From: Auanema rhodensis
Lineage: Eukaryota; Nematoda; Chromadorea; Rhabditida; Rhabditidae
Assembly (NCBI GenBank): GCA_964057225.1
Contig: OZ059900.1
Span: 2,180,501-2,244,500, forward strand
DNA: 64,000 nt
Direction of reading: 5' to 3'
This document shows, piece after piece, positions 10,428-24,676 of the stretch. How positions within the stretch are numbered: position 1 is the stretch's first letter; each line of letters begins with the position of its first letter. Below the pieces are notes generated by a model that had not been told where the DNA came from, searched no databases, and saw nothing but the letters and a program-made list of their open reading frames with translations. A program made the position numbers and the translations under genes.

Positions 10428-12165
10428 GATTTGAGAATCAAACACACAATACACGAAATAAGTTTATTTTGACGAGTTTGCACTGGTATTTATTCATTTT
10501 GATCAAAAAAGGTCGAAAATAGAAAGAATTTTTGAATTTTCCGAGTTTTGAGTCCAATTGGGCTAAATCGCTCATATATATGATCAAAAGCATAGTTTTA
10601 CTGTCTATGATAACAAAAGTCTTCAAATATACACTAATAATGATTAAATCACTGAATTTCACTCAAATAGCATTACTACACTAAGTATGGTCGTTTTCAT
10701 GCCTTTAACACCATATACTCACCGATTTTTGGTACAAAATCTGTAATACTCGTAAATTTTGATCATATTCGGTGAGATTCGAGAATCAAACACACAATAC
10801 ACGAAATAAGTTTATTTTGACGAGTTTGCACTGGTATTTATTCATTTTGATCAAAAAAGGTCGAAAATAGAAAGAATTTTTGAATTTTCCGAGTTTTGAG
10901 TCCAATTGGGCTAAATCGCTAATATATATGATCAAAAGCATAGTTTTACTGTCTATGATAACAAAAGTCTTCAAATATACACTAATAATGTGTAAATCAC
11001 TGAATTTCACTCAAATAGCTTTACTACACTAAGTATGGTCGTTTTTATGCCTTTAACACCATATACTCACCGATTTTTGGTACAAAATCTGTAATACTCG
11101 TAAATTTCGATCATATTCGTTAAGATTCGAGAATCAAACACACAATACACGAAATAAATTTATTTTTACGAGTTTGCACTGATATTTATTCATTTTGATC
11201 AAAAAAGGTCGAAAATAGAAAGAATTTTTGAATTTTCCGAGTTTTGAGTCCAATTGGGCTAAATCGCTCATATATATGATCAAAAGCATAGTTTCACTGT
11301 CTATGATAACAAAAGTCTTCAAATATACACTAGTAATGATTAAATCACTGAATTTCACTCAAATAGCATTACTACACTAAGTATGGTCGTTTTTATGCCT
11401 TTAACACCATATACTCACCGATTTTTGGTACAAAATCTGTAATACTTGTAAATTTTGATCATATTTGTTAAGATTCGAGAATCAAACACATAATACACGA
11501 AATAAGTCTATTTTTACGAGTTTGCACTGATATTTATTCATTTTGATCAAAAAAGGTCGAAAATAGAAAGAATTTTTGAAATTTCCGAGTTTTGAGTCCA
11601 ATTTGGCTAAATCGCTCATATATATGATCAAAAGCATAGTTTTATTGTCTATAACAACAAAAGTCATCAATTAAACGCTAGTGATGTTTAAATACTGAAT
11701 TTCGCTCAAATAGCATTACTACACTAAGTATGGTCGTTTTTATGCCTTTAACACCATATACTCACCGATTTTTGGTACAAAATCTGTAATACTCGTAAAT
11801 TTTGATCATATTCGTTAAGATTTGAGAATCAAACATACAATACACAAAATCAGTCTATTTTTATGAGCTTGCACTGATATATATTCATTTTGATCAAAAA
11901 AGGTCGAAAATAGAAAGAATTTTTGAAATTTCCGAGTTTTGAGTCTAATTTGGCTAAATCGCTCATATATATGATCAAAAGCATAGTTTTATTGTCTATG
12001 ACAACAAAAGTCATCAATTAAATGCTAGTGATGTTTAAATACTGAATTTCGCTCAAATAGCATTACTACACTAAGTATGGTCGTTTTTATGCCTTTAACA
12101 CCATATACTCACCGATTTTTGGTACAAAATCTGTAATACTCGTAAATTTTGATCATATTCGGTGA
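10428..12165 (+). repeat. Mixed block (E/A/E hybrid, A', B, F, G)
   Basis: The monomer at 10,428 starts GATTTGAGAATC like E, continues as A (TTTTGACGAG, CACTGGTATT), ends with the E-type tail AATGATTAAATC, and carries CGTTTTCATGCC near 10,692. It is followed by A' (10,776), B (11,124), F (11,472) and G (11,819). The D-to-A type joint here foreshadows the 14-mer repeat further right. Confidence 0.78.
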
Positions 12166-13555
12166 GATTCGAGAATCAAACACACAATACACGAAATAAG
12201 TTTATTTTTACGAGTTTGCACTGATATTTATTCATTTTGATCAAAAAAGGTCGAAAATAGAAAGAATTTTTGAAATTTCCGAGTTTTGAGTCTAATTTGG
12301 CTAAATCGCTCATATATATGATCAAAAGCATAGTTTTACTGTCTATGATAACAAAAGTCTTCAAATATACACTAATAATGATTAAATCACTGATTTTCAG
12401 TCAAATAGCATTACTACACTAAGTATGGTCGTTTTTATGCCTTTAACACCATATACTCACCGATTTTTGGTACAAAATCTGTAATACTTGTAAATTTTGA
12501 TCATATTTGTTAAGATTCGAGAATCAAACACATAATACACGAAATAAGTCTATTTTTACAAGTTTGCACTGATATTTATTCATTTTGATCAAAAAAGGTC
12601 GAAAATAGAAAAAATTTTTGAAATTTCCGAGTTTTGAGTCCAATTTGGCTAAATCGCTCATATATATGATCAAAAGCATAGTTTTACTGTCTATGATAAC
12701 AAAAGTCTTCAAATATACACTAATAATGATCAAATCACTGAATTTCACTCAAATAGCATTACTACACTAAGTATGGTCGTTTTTATGCCTTTAACACCAT
12801 ATACTCACCGATTTTTGGTACAAAATCTGTAATACTTGTAAATTTTGATCATATTTGTTAAGATTCGAGAATCAAACACATAATACACGAAATAAGTCTA
12901 TTTTTACAAGTTTGCACTGATATTTATTCATTTTGATCAAAAAAGGTCGAAAATAGAAAAAATTTTTGAAATTTCCGAGTTTTGAGTCCAATTTGGCTAA
13001 ATCGCTCATATATAAGATCAAAAGCATAGTTTTATTGTCTATAACAACAAAAGTCATCAATTAAACGCTAGTGATATTTAAATACTGATTTTCGCTCAAG
13101 TAGCATTACTACACTAAGTATGGTCGTTTTCATGCCTTTAACACCATATACTCACCGATTTTTGGTACAAAATCTGTAATACTTGTAAATTTTGATCATA
13201 TTCGTTAAGATTTGAGAATCGAACATACAATACACAAAATCAGTCTATTTTTATGAGCTTGCACTGATATATATTCATTTTGATCAAAAAAGGTCGAAAA
13301 TAGAAAGAATTTTTGAAATTTCCGAGTTTTGAGTCTAATTTGGCTAAATCGCTCATATATATGATCAGAAGCATAGTTTTAATGTCTATGACAACAAAAA
13401 TCATCAATTAAACGCTAGTGATGTTTAAATACTGATTTTCGCTCAAATAGCATTACTACACTAAGTATGGTCGTTTTTATGCCTTTAACACCATATACTC
13501 ACCGATTTTTGGTACAAAATCTGTAATACTCGTAAATTTTGATCATATTCGGTGA
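12166..13555 (+). repeat. Partial copy of the rare-subtype block near 2.4-3.8 kb, one monomer shorter
   Basis: Monomers at 12,166, 12,514 and 12,862 match those at 2,435, 2,783 and 3,479 in their rare markers: the GATTTTCAGTC tail, AATGATCAAATC, and the TCATATATAAG core with CGTTTTCATGCC. The monomer at 3,131 has no counterpart. A D monomer follows at 13,209. Confidence 0.78.
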
Positions 13556-15641
13556 GATTCGAGAATCAAACACACAATACACGAAATAAGTTTATTTTGA
13601 CGAGTTTGCACTGGTATTTATTCATTTTGATCAAAAAAGGTCGAAAATAGAAAGAATTTTTGAATTTTCCGAGTTTTGAGTCGAATTGGGCTAAATCGCT
13701 CATATATATGATCAAAAGCATAGTTTTACTGTCTATGATAACAAAAGTCTTCAAATATACACTAATAATGATTAAATCACTGAATTTCACTCAAATAGCA
13801 TTACTACACTAAGTATGGTCGTTTTTATGCCTTTAACACCATATACTCACCGATTTTTGGTACAAAATCTGTAATACTCGTAAATTTCGATCATATTCGT
13901 TAAGATTCGAGAATCAAACACACAATACACGAAATAAGTTTATTTTGACGAATTTGCACTGATATTTATTCATTTTAATCAAAAAAGGTCGAAAATAGAA
14001 AGAATTTTTTAATTTTCCGAGTTTTGAGTCCAATTGGGCTAAATCGCTCATATATATGATCAAAAGCATAGTTTCACTGTCTATGATAACAAAAGTCTTC
14101 AAATATACACTAGTAATGATTAAATCACTGAATTTCACTCAAATAGCATTACTACACTAAGTATGGTCGTTTTTATGCCTTTAACACCATATACTCACCG
14201 ATTTTTGGTACAAAATCTGTAATACTTGTAAATTTTGATCATATTTGTTAAGATTCGAGAATCAAACACATAATACACGAAATAAGTCTATTTTTACAAG
14301 TTTGCACTGATATTTATTCATTTTGATCAAAAAAAGGTCGAAAATAGAAAAATTTTTTGAAATTTCCGAGTTTTGAGTCCAATTTGGCTAAATCGCTCAT
14401 ATATAAGATCAAAAGCATAGTTTTATTGTCTATAACAACGAAAGTCATCAATTAAACGCTAGTGATATTTAAATACTGATTTTCGCTCAAGTAGCATTAC
14501 TACACTAAGTATGGTCGTTTTTATGCCTTTAACACCATATACTCACCGATTTTTGGTACAAAATCTGTAATACTTGTAAATTTTGATCATATTCGTTAAG
14601 ATTTGAGAATCGAACATACAATACACAAAATCAGTCTATTTTTATGAGCTTGCACTGATATATATTCATTTTGATCAAAAAAGGTCGAAAATAGAAAGAA
14701 TTTTTGAAATTTCCGAGTTTTGAGTCTAATTTGGCTAAATCGCTCATATATATGATCAGAAGCATAGTTTTAATGTCTATGACAACAAAAATCATCAATT
14801 AAACGCTAGTGATGTTTAAATACTGATTTTCGCTCAAATAGCATTACTACACTAAGTATGGTCGTTTTTATGCCTTTAACACCATATACTCACCGATTTT
14901 TGGTACAAAATCTGTAATACTCGTAAAATTTGATCATATTTGTTAAGATTTGAGAATCAAACACACAATACACAAAATCAGTCTATTTTTATGAGTTTAC
15001 ACTGATATATATTCATTTTCATCAAAAAAGGTCGAAAATAGAAAGAATTTTTGAATTTTCCGAGTTTTGAGTCGAATTGGGCTAAATCGCTCATATATAT
15101 GATCAAAAGCATAGTTTTACTGTCTATGATAACAAAAGTCTTCAAATATACACTAATAATGATTAAATCACTGAATTTCACTCAAATAGCATTACTACAC
15201 TAAGTATGGTCGTTTTTATGCCTTTAACACCATATACTCACCGATTTTTGGTACAAAATCTGTAATACTTGTAAATTTTGATCATATTTGTTAAGATTCG
15301 AGAATCAAACACATAATACACAAAATAAGTCTATTTTTACAAGTTTGCACTGATATTTATTCATTTTGATCAAAAAAGGTCGAAAATAGAAAGAATTTTT
15401 GAAATTTCCGAGTTTTGAGTCCAATTTGGCTAAATCGCTCATATATATGATCAAAAGCATAGTTTTATTGTCTATAACAACAAAAGTCATCAATTAAACG
15501 CTAGTGATGTTTAAATACTGAATTTCGCTCAAATAGCATTACTACACTAAGTATGGTCGTTTTTATGCCTTTAACACCATATACTCACCGATTTTTGGTA
15601 CAAAATCTGTAATACTCGTAAATTTTGATCATATTCGTTAA
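13556..15641 (+). repeat. 7-mer repeat, A/E hybrid-B-C-D-E-F
   Basis: Six monomers in 7-mer order start at 13,556 (A head with the E-type core GAGTCGAATTGGGC and tail), 13,904 (B), 14,252 (C), 14,599 (D), 14,947 (E) and 15,295 (F). B here has a private TTTTAATCAAAAAAGG near 13,976. The expected G follows as a hybrid. Confidence 0.83.
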
Positions 15642-15989
15642 GATTTGAGAATCAAACATACAATACACAAAATCAGTCTATTTTTATGAGCTTGCACTGA
15701 TATATATTCATTTTGATCAAAAAAGGTCGAAAATAGAAAGAATTTTTGAAATTTCCGAGTTTTGAGTCTAATTTGGCTAAATCGCTCATATATATGATCA
15801 AAAGCATAGTTTTATTGTCTATGATAACAAAAGTCTTCAAATATACACTAATAATGTGTAAATCACTGAATTTCACTCAAATAGCTTTACTACACTAAGT
15901 ATGGTCGTTTTTATGCCTTTAACACCATATACTCACCGATTTTTGGTACAAAATCTGTAATACTCGTAAATTTCGATCATATTCGTTAA
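15642..15989 (+). repeat. Hybrid monomer: G head and core, A tail
   Basis: The left half is G (AACATAC, ATGAGCTTGC, GAGTCTAATTTGGC, TTTTATTGTC). From CTATGATAACAAAAGTCTTC onward it is A (AATGTGTAAATC, AATAGCTTTAC). The switch lies within about 20 bases, just downstream of the TCATATATATGA palindrome. It removes about one G-A pair from the expected order. Confidence 0.83.
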
Positions 15990-17031
15990 GATTCGAGAAT
16001 CAAACACACAATACACGAAATAATTTTATTTTTACGAGTTTGCACTGATATTTATTCATTTTGATCAAAAAAGGTCGAAAATAGAAAGAATTTTTGAATT
16101 TTCCGAGTTTTGAGTCCAATTGGGCTAAATCGCTCATATATATGATCAAAAGCATAGTTTCACTGTCTATGATAACAAAAGTCTTCAAATATACACTAGT
16201 AATGATGAAATCACTGAATTTCACTCAAATAGCATTACTACACTAAGTATGGTCGTTTTTATGCCTTTAACACCATATACTCACCGATTTTTGGTACAAA
16301 ATCTGTAATACTTGTAAATTTTGATCATATTTGTTAAGATTCGAGAATCAAACACATAATACACGAAATAAGTCTATTTTTACAAGTTTGCACTGATATT
16401 TATTCATTTTGATCAAAAAAGGTCGAAAATAGAAAGAATTTTTGAAATTTCCGAGTTTTGAGTCCAATTTGGCTAAATCGCTCATATATATGATCAAAAG
16501 CATAGTGTTATTGTCTATAACAACAAAAGTCATCAATTAAACGCTAGTGATGTTTAAATACTGAATTTCGCTCAAATAGCATTACTACACTAAGTATGGT
16601 CGTTTTTATGCCTTTAACACCATATACTCACCGATTTTTGGTACAAAATCTGTAATACTCGTAAATTTTGATCATATTCGTTAAGATTTGAGAATCAAAC
16701 ATACAATACACAAAATCAGTCTATTTTTATGAGCTTGCACTGATATATATTCATTTTGATCAAAAAAGGTCGAAAATAGAAAGAATTTTTGAAATTTCCG
16801 AGTTTTGAGTCTAATTTGGCTAAATCGCTCATATATATGATCAAAAGCATAGTTTTATTGTCTATGACAACAAAAGTCATCAATTAAATGCTAGTGATGT
16901 TTAAATACTGAATTTCGCTCAAATAGTATTACTACACTAAGTATGGTCGTTTTTATGCCTTTAACACCATATACTCACCGATTTTTGGTACAAAATCTGT
17001 AATACTCGTAAATTTTGATCATATCCGGTGA
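15990..17031 (+). repeat. B''-F'-G triplet closing a 14-mer repeat
   Basis: A B variant (AATGATGAAATC, with a private TAATTTTATTTTT near 16,021), an F' monomer (CATAGTGTTATTG) and a G monomer ending CATATCCGGTGAG. The same triplet precedes the A monomers at 25,024, 29,543, 47,266 and 55,954, so it marks the right end of the longer repeat. Confidence 0.82.
17025..17028. other. CCGG junction tag before the A monomer (first of nine)
   Basis: Most G-to-A junctions read CATATTCGGTGAG. In a subset one T is a C, giving CCGG. I found it at 17,025, 25,017, 29,536, 33,012, 37,877, 44,132, 47,259, 55,947 and 61,855. Intervals are whole numbers of monomers (23, 13, 10, 14, 18, 9, 25, 17). It is a handy marker of the longer repeat and a potential methylation-sensitive MspI/HpaII site. 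Confidence 0.8.
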
Positions 17032-18422
17032 GATTCGAGAATCAAACACACAATACACGAAATAAGTTTATTTTGACGAGTTTGCACTGGTATTTATTCA
17101 TTTTGATCAAAAAAGGTCGAAAATAGAAAGAATTTTTGAATTTTCCGAGTTTTGAGTCCAATTGGGCTAAATCGCTCATATATATGATCAAAAGCATAGT
17201 TTTACTGTCTATGATAACAAAAGTCTTCAAATATACACTAATAATGTGTAAATCACTGAATTTCACTCAAATAGCTTTACTACACTAAGTATGGTCGTTT
17301 TTATGCCTTTAACACCATATACTCACCGATTTTTGGTACAAAATCTGTAATACTCGTAAATTTCGATCATTTTCGTTAAGATTCGAGAATCAAACACACA
17401 ATACACGAAATAAGTTTATTTTTACGAGTTTGCACTGATATTTATTCATTTTGATCAAAAAAGGTCGAAAATAGAAAGAATTTTTGAATTTTCCGAGTTT
17501 TGAGTCCAATTGGGCTAAATCGCTCATATATATGATCAAAAGCATAGTTTCACTGTCTATGATAACAAAAGTCTTCAAATATACACTAGTAATGATTAAA
17601 TCACTGAATTTCACTCAAATAGCATTACTACACTAAGTATGGTCGTTTTTATGCCTTTAACACCATATACTCACCGATTTTTGGTACAAAATCTGTAATA
17701 CTTGTAAATTTTGATCATATTTGTTAAGATTCGAGAATCAAACACATAATACACGAAATAAGTCTATTTTTACAAGTTTGCACTGATATTTATTCATTTT
17801 GATCAAAAAAAGGTCGAAAATAGAAAAATTTTTTGAAATTTCCGAGTTTTGAGTCCAATTTGGCTAAATCGCTCATATATAAGATCAAAAGCATAGTTTT
17901 ATTGTCTATAACAACAAAAGTCATCAATTAAACGCTAGTGATATTTAAATACTGATTTTCGCTCAAGTAGCATTACTACACTAAGTATGGTCGTTTTTAT
18001 GCCTTTAACACCATATACTCACCGATTTTTGGTACAAAATCTGTAATACTTGTAAATTTTGATCATATTCGTTAAGATTTGAGAATCGAACATACAATAC
18101 ACAAAATCAGTCTATTTTTATGAGCTTGCACTGATATATATTCATTTTGATCAAAAAAGGTCGAAAATAGAAAGAATTTTTGAAATTTCCGAGTTTTGAG
18201 TCTAATTTGGCTAAATCGCTCATATATATGATCAGAAGCATAGTTTTAATGTCTATGACAACAAAAATCATCAATTAAACGCTAGTGATGTTTAAATACT
18301 GATTTTCGCTCAAATAGCATTACTACACTAAGTATGGTCGTTTTTATGCCTTTAACACCATATACTCACCGATTTTTGGTACAAAATCTGTAATACTCGT
18401 AAAATTTGATCATATTTGTTAA

Positions 18423-18769
18423 GATTTGAGAATCAAACACACAATACACGAAATAAGTTTATTTTGACGAGTTTGCACTGGTATTTATTCATTTTGATCA
18501 AAAAAGGTCGAAAATAGAAAGAATTTTTGAATTTTCCGAGTTTTGAGTCCAATTGGGCTAAATCGCTCATATATATGATCAAAAGCATAGTTTTACTGTC
18601 TATGATAACAAAAGTCATCAATTAAACGCTAGTGATGTTTAAATACTGAATTTCGCTCAAATAGCATTACTACACTAAGTATGGTCGTTTTTATGCCTTT
18701 AACACCATATACTCACCGATTTTTGGTACAAAATCTGTAATACTCGTAAATTTTGATCATATTCGTTAA
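18423..18769 (+). repeat. Hybrid monomer A/F, marker of the 14-mer repeat
   Basis: It begins GATTTGAGAATC, continues as A (TTTTGACGAG, CACTGGTATT, CCAATTGGGC, CTGTCTATGATAACAAAAG) and switches to a class II tail (TCATCAATTAAACGCTAG). The class I to II switch falls a few bases after the shared CTATGATAACAAAAGTC. Copies occur at 21,550, 26,415, 30,934, 34,410, 39,275, 48,657 and 57,345, so this crossover product has been amplified. Confidence 0.85.
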
Positions 18770-21202
18770 GATTTGAGAATCAAACATACAATACACAAAA
18801 TCAGTCTATTTTTATGAGCTTGCACTGATATATATTCATTTTGATCAAAAAAGGTCGAAAATAGAAAGAATTTTTGAAATTTCCGAGTTTTGAGTCTAAT
18901 TTGGCTAAATCGCTCATATATATGATCAAAAGCATAGTTTTATTGTCTATGACAACAAAAGTCATCAATTAAATGCTAGTGATGTTTAAATACTGAATTT
19001 CGCTCAAATAGCATTACTACACTAAGTATGGTCGTTTTTATGCCTTTAACACCATATACTCACCGATTTTTGGTACAAAATCTGTAATACTCGTAAATTT
19101 TGATCATATTCGGTGAGATTCGAGAATCAAACACACAATACACGAAATAAGTTTATTTTGACGAGTTTGCACTGGTATTTATTCATTTTGATCAAAAAAG
19201 GTCGAAAATAGAAAGAATTTTTGAATTTTCCGAGTTTTGAGTCCAATTGGGCTAAATCGCTAATATATATGATCAAAAGCATAGTTTTACTGTCTATGAT
19301 AACAAAAGTCTTCAAATATACACTAATAATGTGTAAATCACTGAATTTCACTCAAATAGCTTTACTACACTAAGTATGGTCGTTTTTATGCCTTTAACAC
19401 CATATACTCACCGATTTTTGGTACAAAATCTGTAATACTCGTAAATTTCGATCATATTCGTTAAGATTCGAGAATCAAACACACAATACACGAAATAAGT
19501 TTATTTTTACGAGTTTGCACTGATATTTATTCATTTTGATCAAAAAAGGTCGAAAATAGAAAGAATTTTTGAATTTTCCGAGTTTTGAGTCCAATTGGGC
19601 TAAATCGCTCATATATATGATCAAAAGCATAGTTTCACTGTCTATGATAACAAAAGTCTTCAAATATACACTAATAATGATTAAATCACTGAATTTCACT
19701 CAAATAGCATTACTACACTAAGTATGGTCGTTTTTATGCCTTTAACACCATATACTCACCGATTTTTGGTACAAAATCTGTAATACTTGTAAATTTTGAT
19801 CATATTTGTTAAGATTCGAGAATCAAACACATAATACACAAAATAAGTCTATTTTTACAAGTTTGCACTGATATTTATTCATTTTGATCAAAAAAGGTCG
19901 AAAATAGAAAGAATTTTTGAAATTTCCGAGTTTTGAGTCCAATTTGGCTAAATCGCTCATATATATGATCAAAAGCATAGTTTTATTGTCTATAACAACA
20001 AAAGTCATCAATTAAACGCTAGTGATGTTTAAATACTGAATTTCGCTCAAATAGCATTACTACACTAAGTATGGTCGTTTTTATGCCTTTAACACCATAT
20101 ACTCACCGATTTTTGGTACAAAATCTGTAATACTCGTAAATTTTGATCATATTCGTGAAGATTTGAGAATCAAACATACAATACACAAAATCAGTCTATT
20201 TTTATGAGCTTGCACTGATATATATTCATTTTGATCAAAAAAGGTCGAAAATAGAAAGAATTTTTGAAATTTCCGAGTTTTGAGTCTAATTTGGCTAAAT
20301 CGCTCATATATATGATCAAAAGCATAGTTTTATTGTCTATGACAACAAAAGTCATCAATTAAATGCTAGTGATGTTTAAATACTGAATTTCGCTCAAATA
20401 GCATTACTACACTAAGTATGGTCGTTTTTATGCCTTTAACACCATATACTCACCGATTTTTGGTACAAAATCTGTAATACTCGTAAATTTTGATCATATT
20501 CGGTGAGATTCGAGAATCAAACACACAATACACGAAATAAGTTTATTTTGACGAGTTTGCACTGGTATTTATTCATTTTGATCAAAAAAGGTCGAAAATA
20601 GAAAGAATTTTTGAATTTTCCGAGTTTTGAGTCCAATTGGGCTAAATCGCTCATATATATGATCAAAAGCATAGTTTTACTGTCTATGATAACAAAAGTC
20701 TTCAAATATACACTAATAATGTGTAAATCACTGAATTTCACTCAAATAGCTTTACTACACTAAGTATGGTCGTTTTTATGCCTTTAACACCATATACTCA
20801 CCGATTTTTGGTACAAAATCTGTAATACTCGTAAATTTCGATCATATTCGTTAAGATTCGAGAATCAAACACACAATACACGAAATAAGTTTATTTTTAC
20901 GAGTTTGCACTGATATTTATTCATTTTGATCAAAAAAGGTCGAAAATAGAAAGAATTTTTGAATTTTCCGAGTTTTGAGTCCAATTGGGCTAAATCGCTC
21001 ATATATATGATCAAAAGCATAGTTTCACTGTCTATGATAACAAAAGTCTTCAAATATACACTAGTAATGATGAAATCACTGAATTTCACTCAAATAGCAT
21101 TACTACACTAAGTATGGTCGTTTTTATGCCTTTAACACCATATACTCACCGATTTTTGGTACAAAATCTGTAATACTTGTAAATTTTGATCATATTTGTT
21201 AA

Positions 21203-21549
21203 GATTCGAGAATCAAACACATAATACACGAAATAAGTCTATTTTTACAAGTTTGCACTGATATTTATTCATTTTGATCAAAAAAGGTCGAAAATAGAAA
21301 GAATTTTTGAAATTTCCGAGTTTTGAGTCCAATTTGGCTAAATCGCTCATATATATGATCAAAAGCATAGTGTTATTGTCTATAACAACAAAAATCATCA
21401 ATTAAACGCTAGTGATGTTTAAATACTGATTTTCGCTCAAATAGCATTACTACACTAAGTATGGTCGTTTTTATGCCTTTAACACCATATACTCACCGAT
21501 TTTTGGTACAAAATCTGTAATACTCGTAAAATTTGATCATATTTGTTAA
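21203..21549 (+). repeat. Hybrid monomer F'/D at the duplication joint
   Basis: The left part is F' (CACATAATACAC, CATAGTGTTATTG, TCTATAACAAC). From AAAAATCATC onward it is D (GATTTTCGCTC, CTCGTAAAATTTGATC). The next monomer is the A/F type that normally follows D. This is the expected scar of an unequal crossover between an F' and a D monomer nine units apart. Confidence 0.85.
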
Positions 21550-24500
21550 GATTTGAGAATCAAACACACAATACACGAAATAAGTTTATTTTGACGAGTT
21601 TGCACTGGTATTTATTCATTTTGATCAAAAAAGGTCGAAAATAGAAAGAATTTTTGAATTTTCCGAGTTTTGAGTCCAATTGGGCTAAATCGCTCATATA
21701 TATGATCAAAAGCATAGTTTCACTGTCTATGATAACAAAAGTCATCAATTAAACGCTAGTGATGTTTAAATACTGAATTTCGCTCAAATAGCATTACTAC
21801 ACTAAGTATGGTCGTTTTTATGCCTTTAACACCATATACTCACCGATTTTTGGTACAAAATCTGTAATACTCGTAAATTTTGATCATATTCGTTAAGATT
21901 TGAGAATCAAACATACAATACACAAAATCAGTCTATTTTTATGAGCTTGCACTGATATATATTCATTTTGATCAAAAAAGGTCGAAAATAGAAAGAATTT
22001 TTGAAATTTCCGAGTTTTGAGTCTAATTTGGCTAAATCGCTCATATATATGATCAAAAGCATAGTTTTATTGTCTATGACAACAAAAGTCATCAATTAAA
22101 TGCTAGTGATGTTTAAATACTGAATTTCGCTCAAATAGCATTACTACACTAAGTATGGTCGTTTTTATGCCTTTAACACCATATACTCACCGATTTTTGG
22201 TACAAAATCTGTAATACTCGTAAATTTTGATCATATTCGGTGAGATTCGAGAATCAAACACACAATACACGAAATAAGTTTATTTTGACGAGTTTGCACT
22301 GGTATTTATTCATTTTGATCAAAAAAGGTCGAAAATAGAAAGAATTTTTGAATTTTCCGAGTTTTGAGTCCAATTGGGCTAAATCGCTAATATATATGAT
22401 CAAAAGCATAGTTTTACTGTCTATGATAACAAAAGTCTTCAAATATACACTAATAATGTGTAAATCACTGAATTTCACTCAAATAGCTTTACTACACTAA
22501 GTATGGTCGTTTTTATGCCTTTAACACCATATACTCACCGATTTTTGGTACAAAATCTGTAATACTCGTAAATTTCGATCATATTCGTTAAGATTCGAGA
22601 ATCAAACACACAATACACGAAATAAGTTTATTTTTACGAGTTTGCACTGATATTTATTCATTTTGATCAAAAAAGGTCGAAAATAGAAAGAATTTTTGAA
22701 TTTTCCGAGTTTTGAGTCCAATTGGGCTAAATCGCTCATATATATGATCAAAAGCATAGTTTCACTGTCTATGATAACAAAAGTCTTCAAATATACACTA
22801 ATAATGATTAAATCACTGAATTTCACTCAAATAGCATTACTACACTAAGTATGGTCGTTTTTATGCCTTTAACACCATATACTCACCGATTTTTGGTACA
22901 AAATCTGTAATACTTGTAAATTTTGATCATATTTGTTAAGATTCGAGAATCAAACACATAATACACAAAATAAGTCTATTTTTACAAGTTTGCACTGATA
23001 TTTATTCATTTTGATCAAAAAAGGTCGAAAATAGAAAGAATTTTTGAAATTTCCGAGTTTTGAGTCCAATTTGGCTAAATCGCTCATATATATGATCAAA
23101 AGCATAGTTTTATTGTCTATAACAACAAAAGTCATCAATTAAACGCTAGTGATGTTTAAATACTGAATTTCGCTCAAATAGCATTACTACACTAAGTATG
23201 GTCGTTTTTATGCCTTTAACACCATATACTCACCGATTTTTGGTACAAAATCTGTAATACTCGTAAATTTTGATCATATTCGTTAAGATTTGAGAATCAA
23301 ACATACAATACACAAAATCAGTCTATTTTTATGAGCTTGCACTGATATATATTCATTTTGATCAAAAAAGGTCGAAAATAGAAAGAATTTTTGAAATTTC
23401 CGAGTTTTGAGTCTAATTTGGCTAAATCGCTCATATATATGATCAAAAGCATAGTTTTATTGTCTATGACAACAAAAGTCATCAATTAAATGCTAGTGAT
23501 GTTTAAATACTGAATTTCGCTCAAATAGCATTACTACACTAAGTATGGTCGTTTTTATGCCTTTAACACCATATACTCACCGATTTTTGGTACAAAATCT
23601 GTAATACTCGTAAATTTTGATCATATTCGGTGAGATTCGAGAATCAAACACACAATACACGAAATAAGTTTATTTTGACGAGTTTGCACTGGTATTTATT
23701 CATTTTGATCAAAAAAGGTCGAAAATAGAAAGAATTTTTGAATTTTCCGAGTTTTGAGTCCAATTGGGCTAAATCGCTCATATATATGATCAAAAGCATA
23801 GTTTTACTGTCTATGATAACAAAAGTCTTCAAATATACACTAATAATGTGTAAATCACTGAATTTCACTCAAATAGCTTTACTACACTAAGTATGGTCGT
23901 TTTTATGCCTTTAACACCATATACTCACCGATTTTTGGTACAAAATCTGTAATACTCGTAAATTTCGATCATATTCGTTAAGATTCGAGAATCAAACACA
24001 CAATACACGAAATAAGTTTATTTTTACGAGTTTGCACTGATATTTATTCATTTTGATCAAAAAAGGTCGAAAATAGAAAGAATTTTTGAATTTTCCGAGT
24101 TTTGAGTCCAATTGGGCTAAATCGCTCATATATATGATCAAAAGCATAGTTTCACTGTCTATGATAACAAAAGTCTTCAAATATACACTAGTAATGATGA
24201 AATCACTGAATTTCACTCAAATAGCATTACTACACTAAGTATGGTCGTTTTTATGCCTTTAACACCATATACTCACCGATTTTTGGTACAAAATCTGTAA
24301 TACTTGTAAATTTTGATCATATTTGTTAAGATTCGAGAATCAAACACATAATACACGAAATAAGTCTATTTTTACAAGTTTGCACTGATATTTATTCATT
24401 TTGATCAAAAAAGGTCGAAAATAGAAAGAATTTTTGAAATTTCCGAGTTTTGAGTCCAATTTGGCTAAATCGCTCATATATATGATCAAAAGCATAGTGT

Positions 24501-24676
24501 TATTGTCTATAACAACAAAAGTCATCAATTAAACGCTAGTGATGTTTAAATACTGAATTTCGCTCAAATAGCATTACTACACTAAGTATGGTCGTTTTTA
24601 TGCCTTTAACACCATATACTCACCGATTTTTGGTACAAAATCTGTAATACTCGTAAATTTTGATCATATTCGTTAA
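21550..24676 (+). repeat. 9-monomer duplication, copy 2 (3,127 bp)
   Basis: Same nine subtypes as copy 1, at an offset of 3,127 bp. The first monomer has CATAGTTTCACTG (B-like) where copy 1 has CATAGTTTTACTG. The last monomer is a complete F' followed by G at 24,677, which is the original right-hand context. Confidence 0.85.

Larger units (their letters stand above)
18423..21549 (+). repeat. 9-monomer duplication, copy 1 (3,127 bp)
   Basis: Monomers A/F, G, A', B', F, G, A, B'' and F'/D hybrid. The next copy starts at 21,550 with the same order and the same private variants (GCTAATATATATG in A', AATGATGAAATC in B'', CATAGTGTTATTG in F'). One difference noticed inside is CATATTCGTGAAG here (near 20,151) against CATATTCGTTAAG in copy 2. 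Confidence 0.85.
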
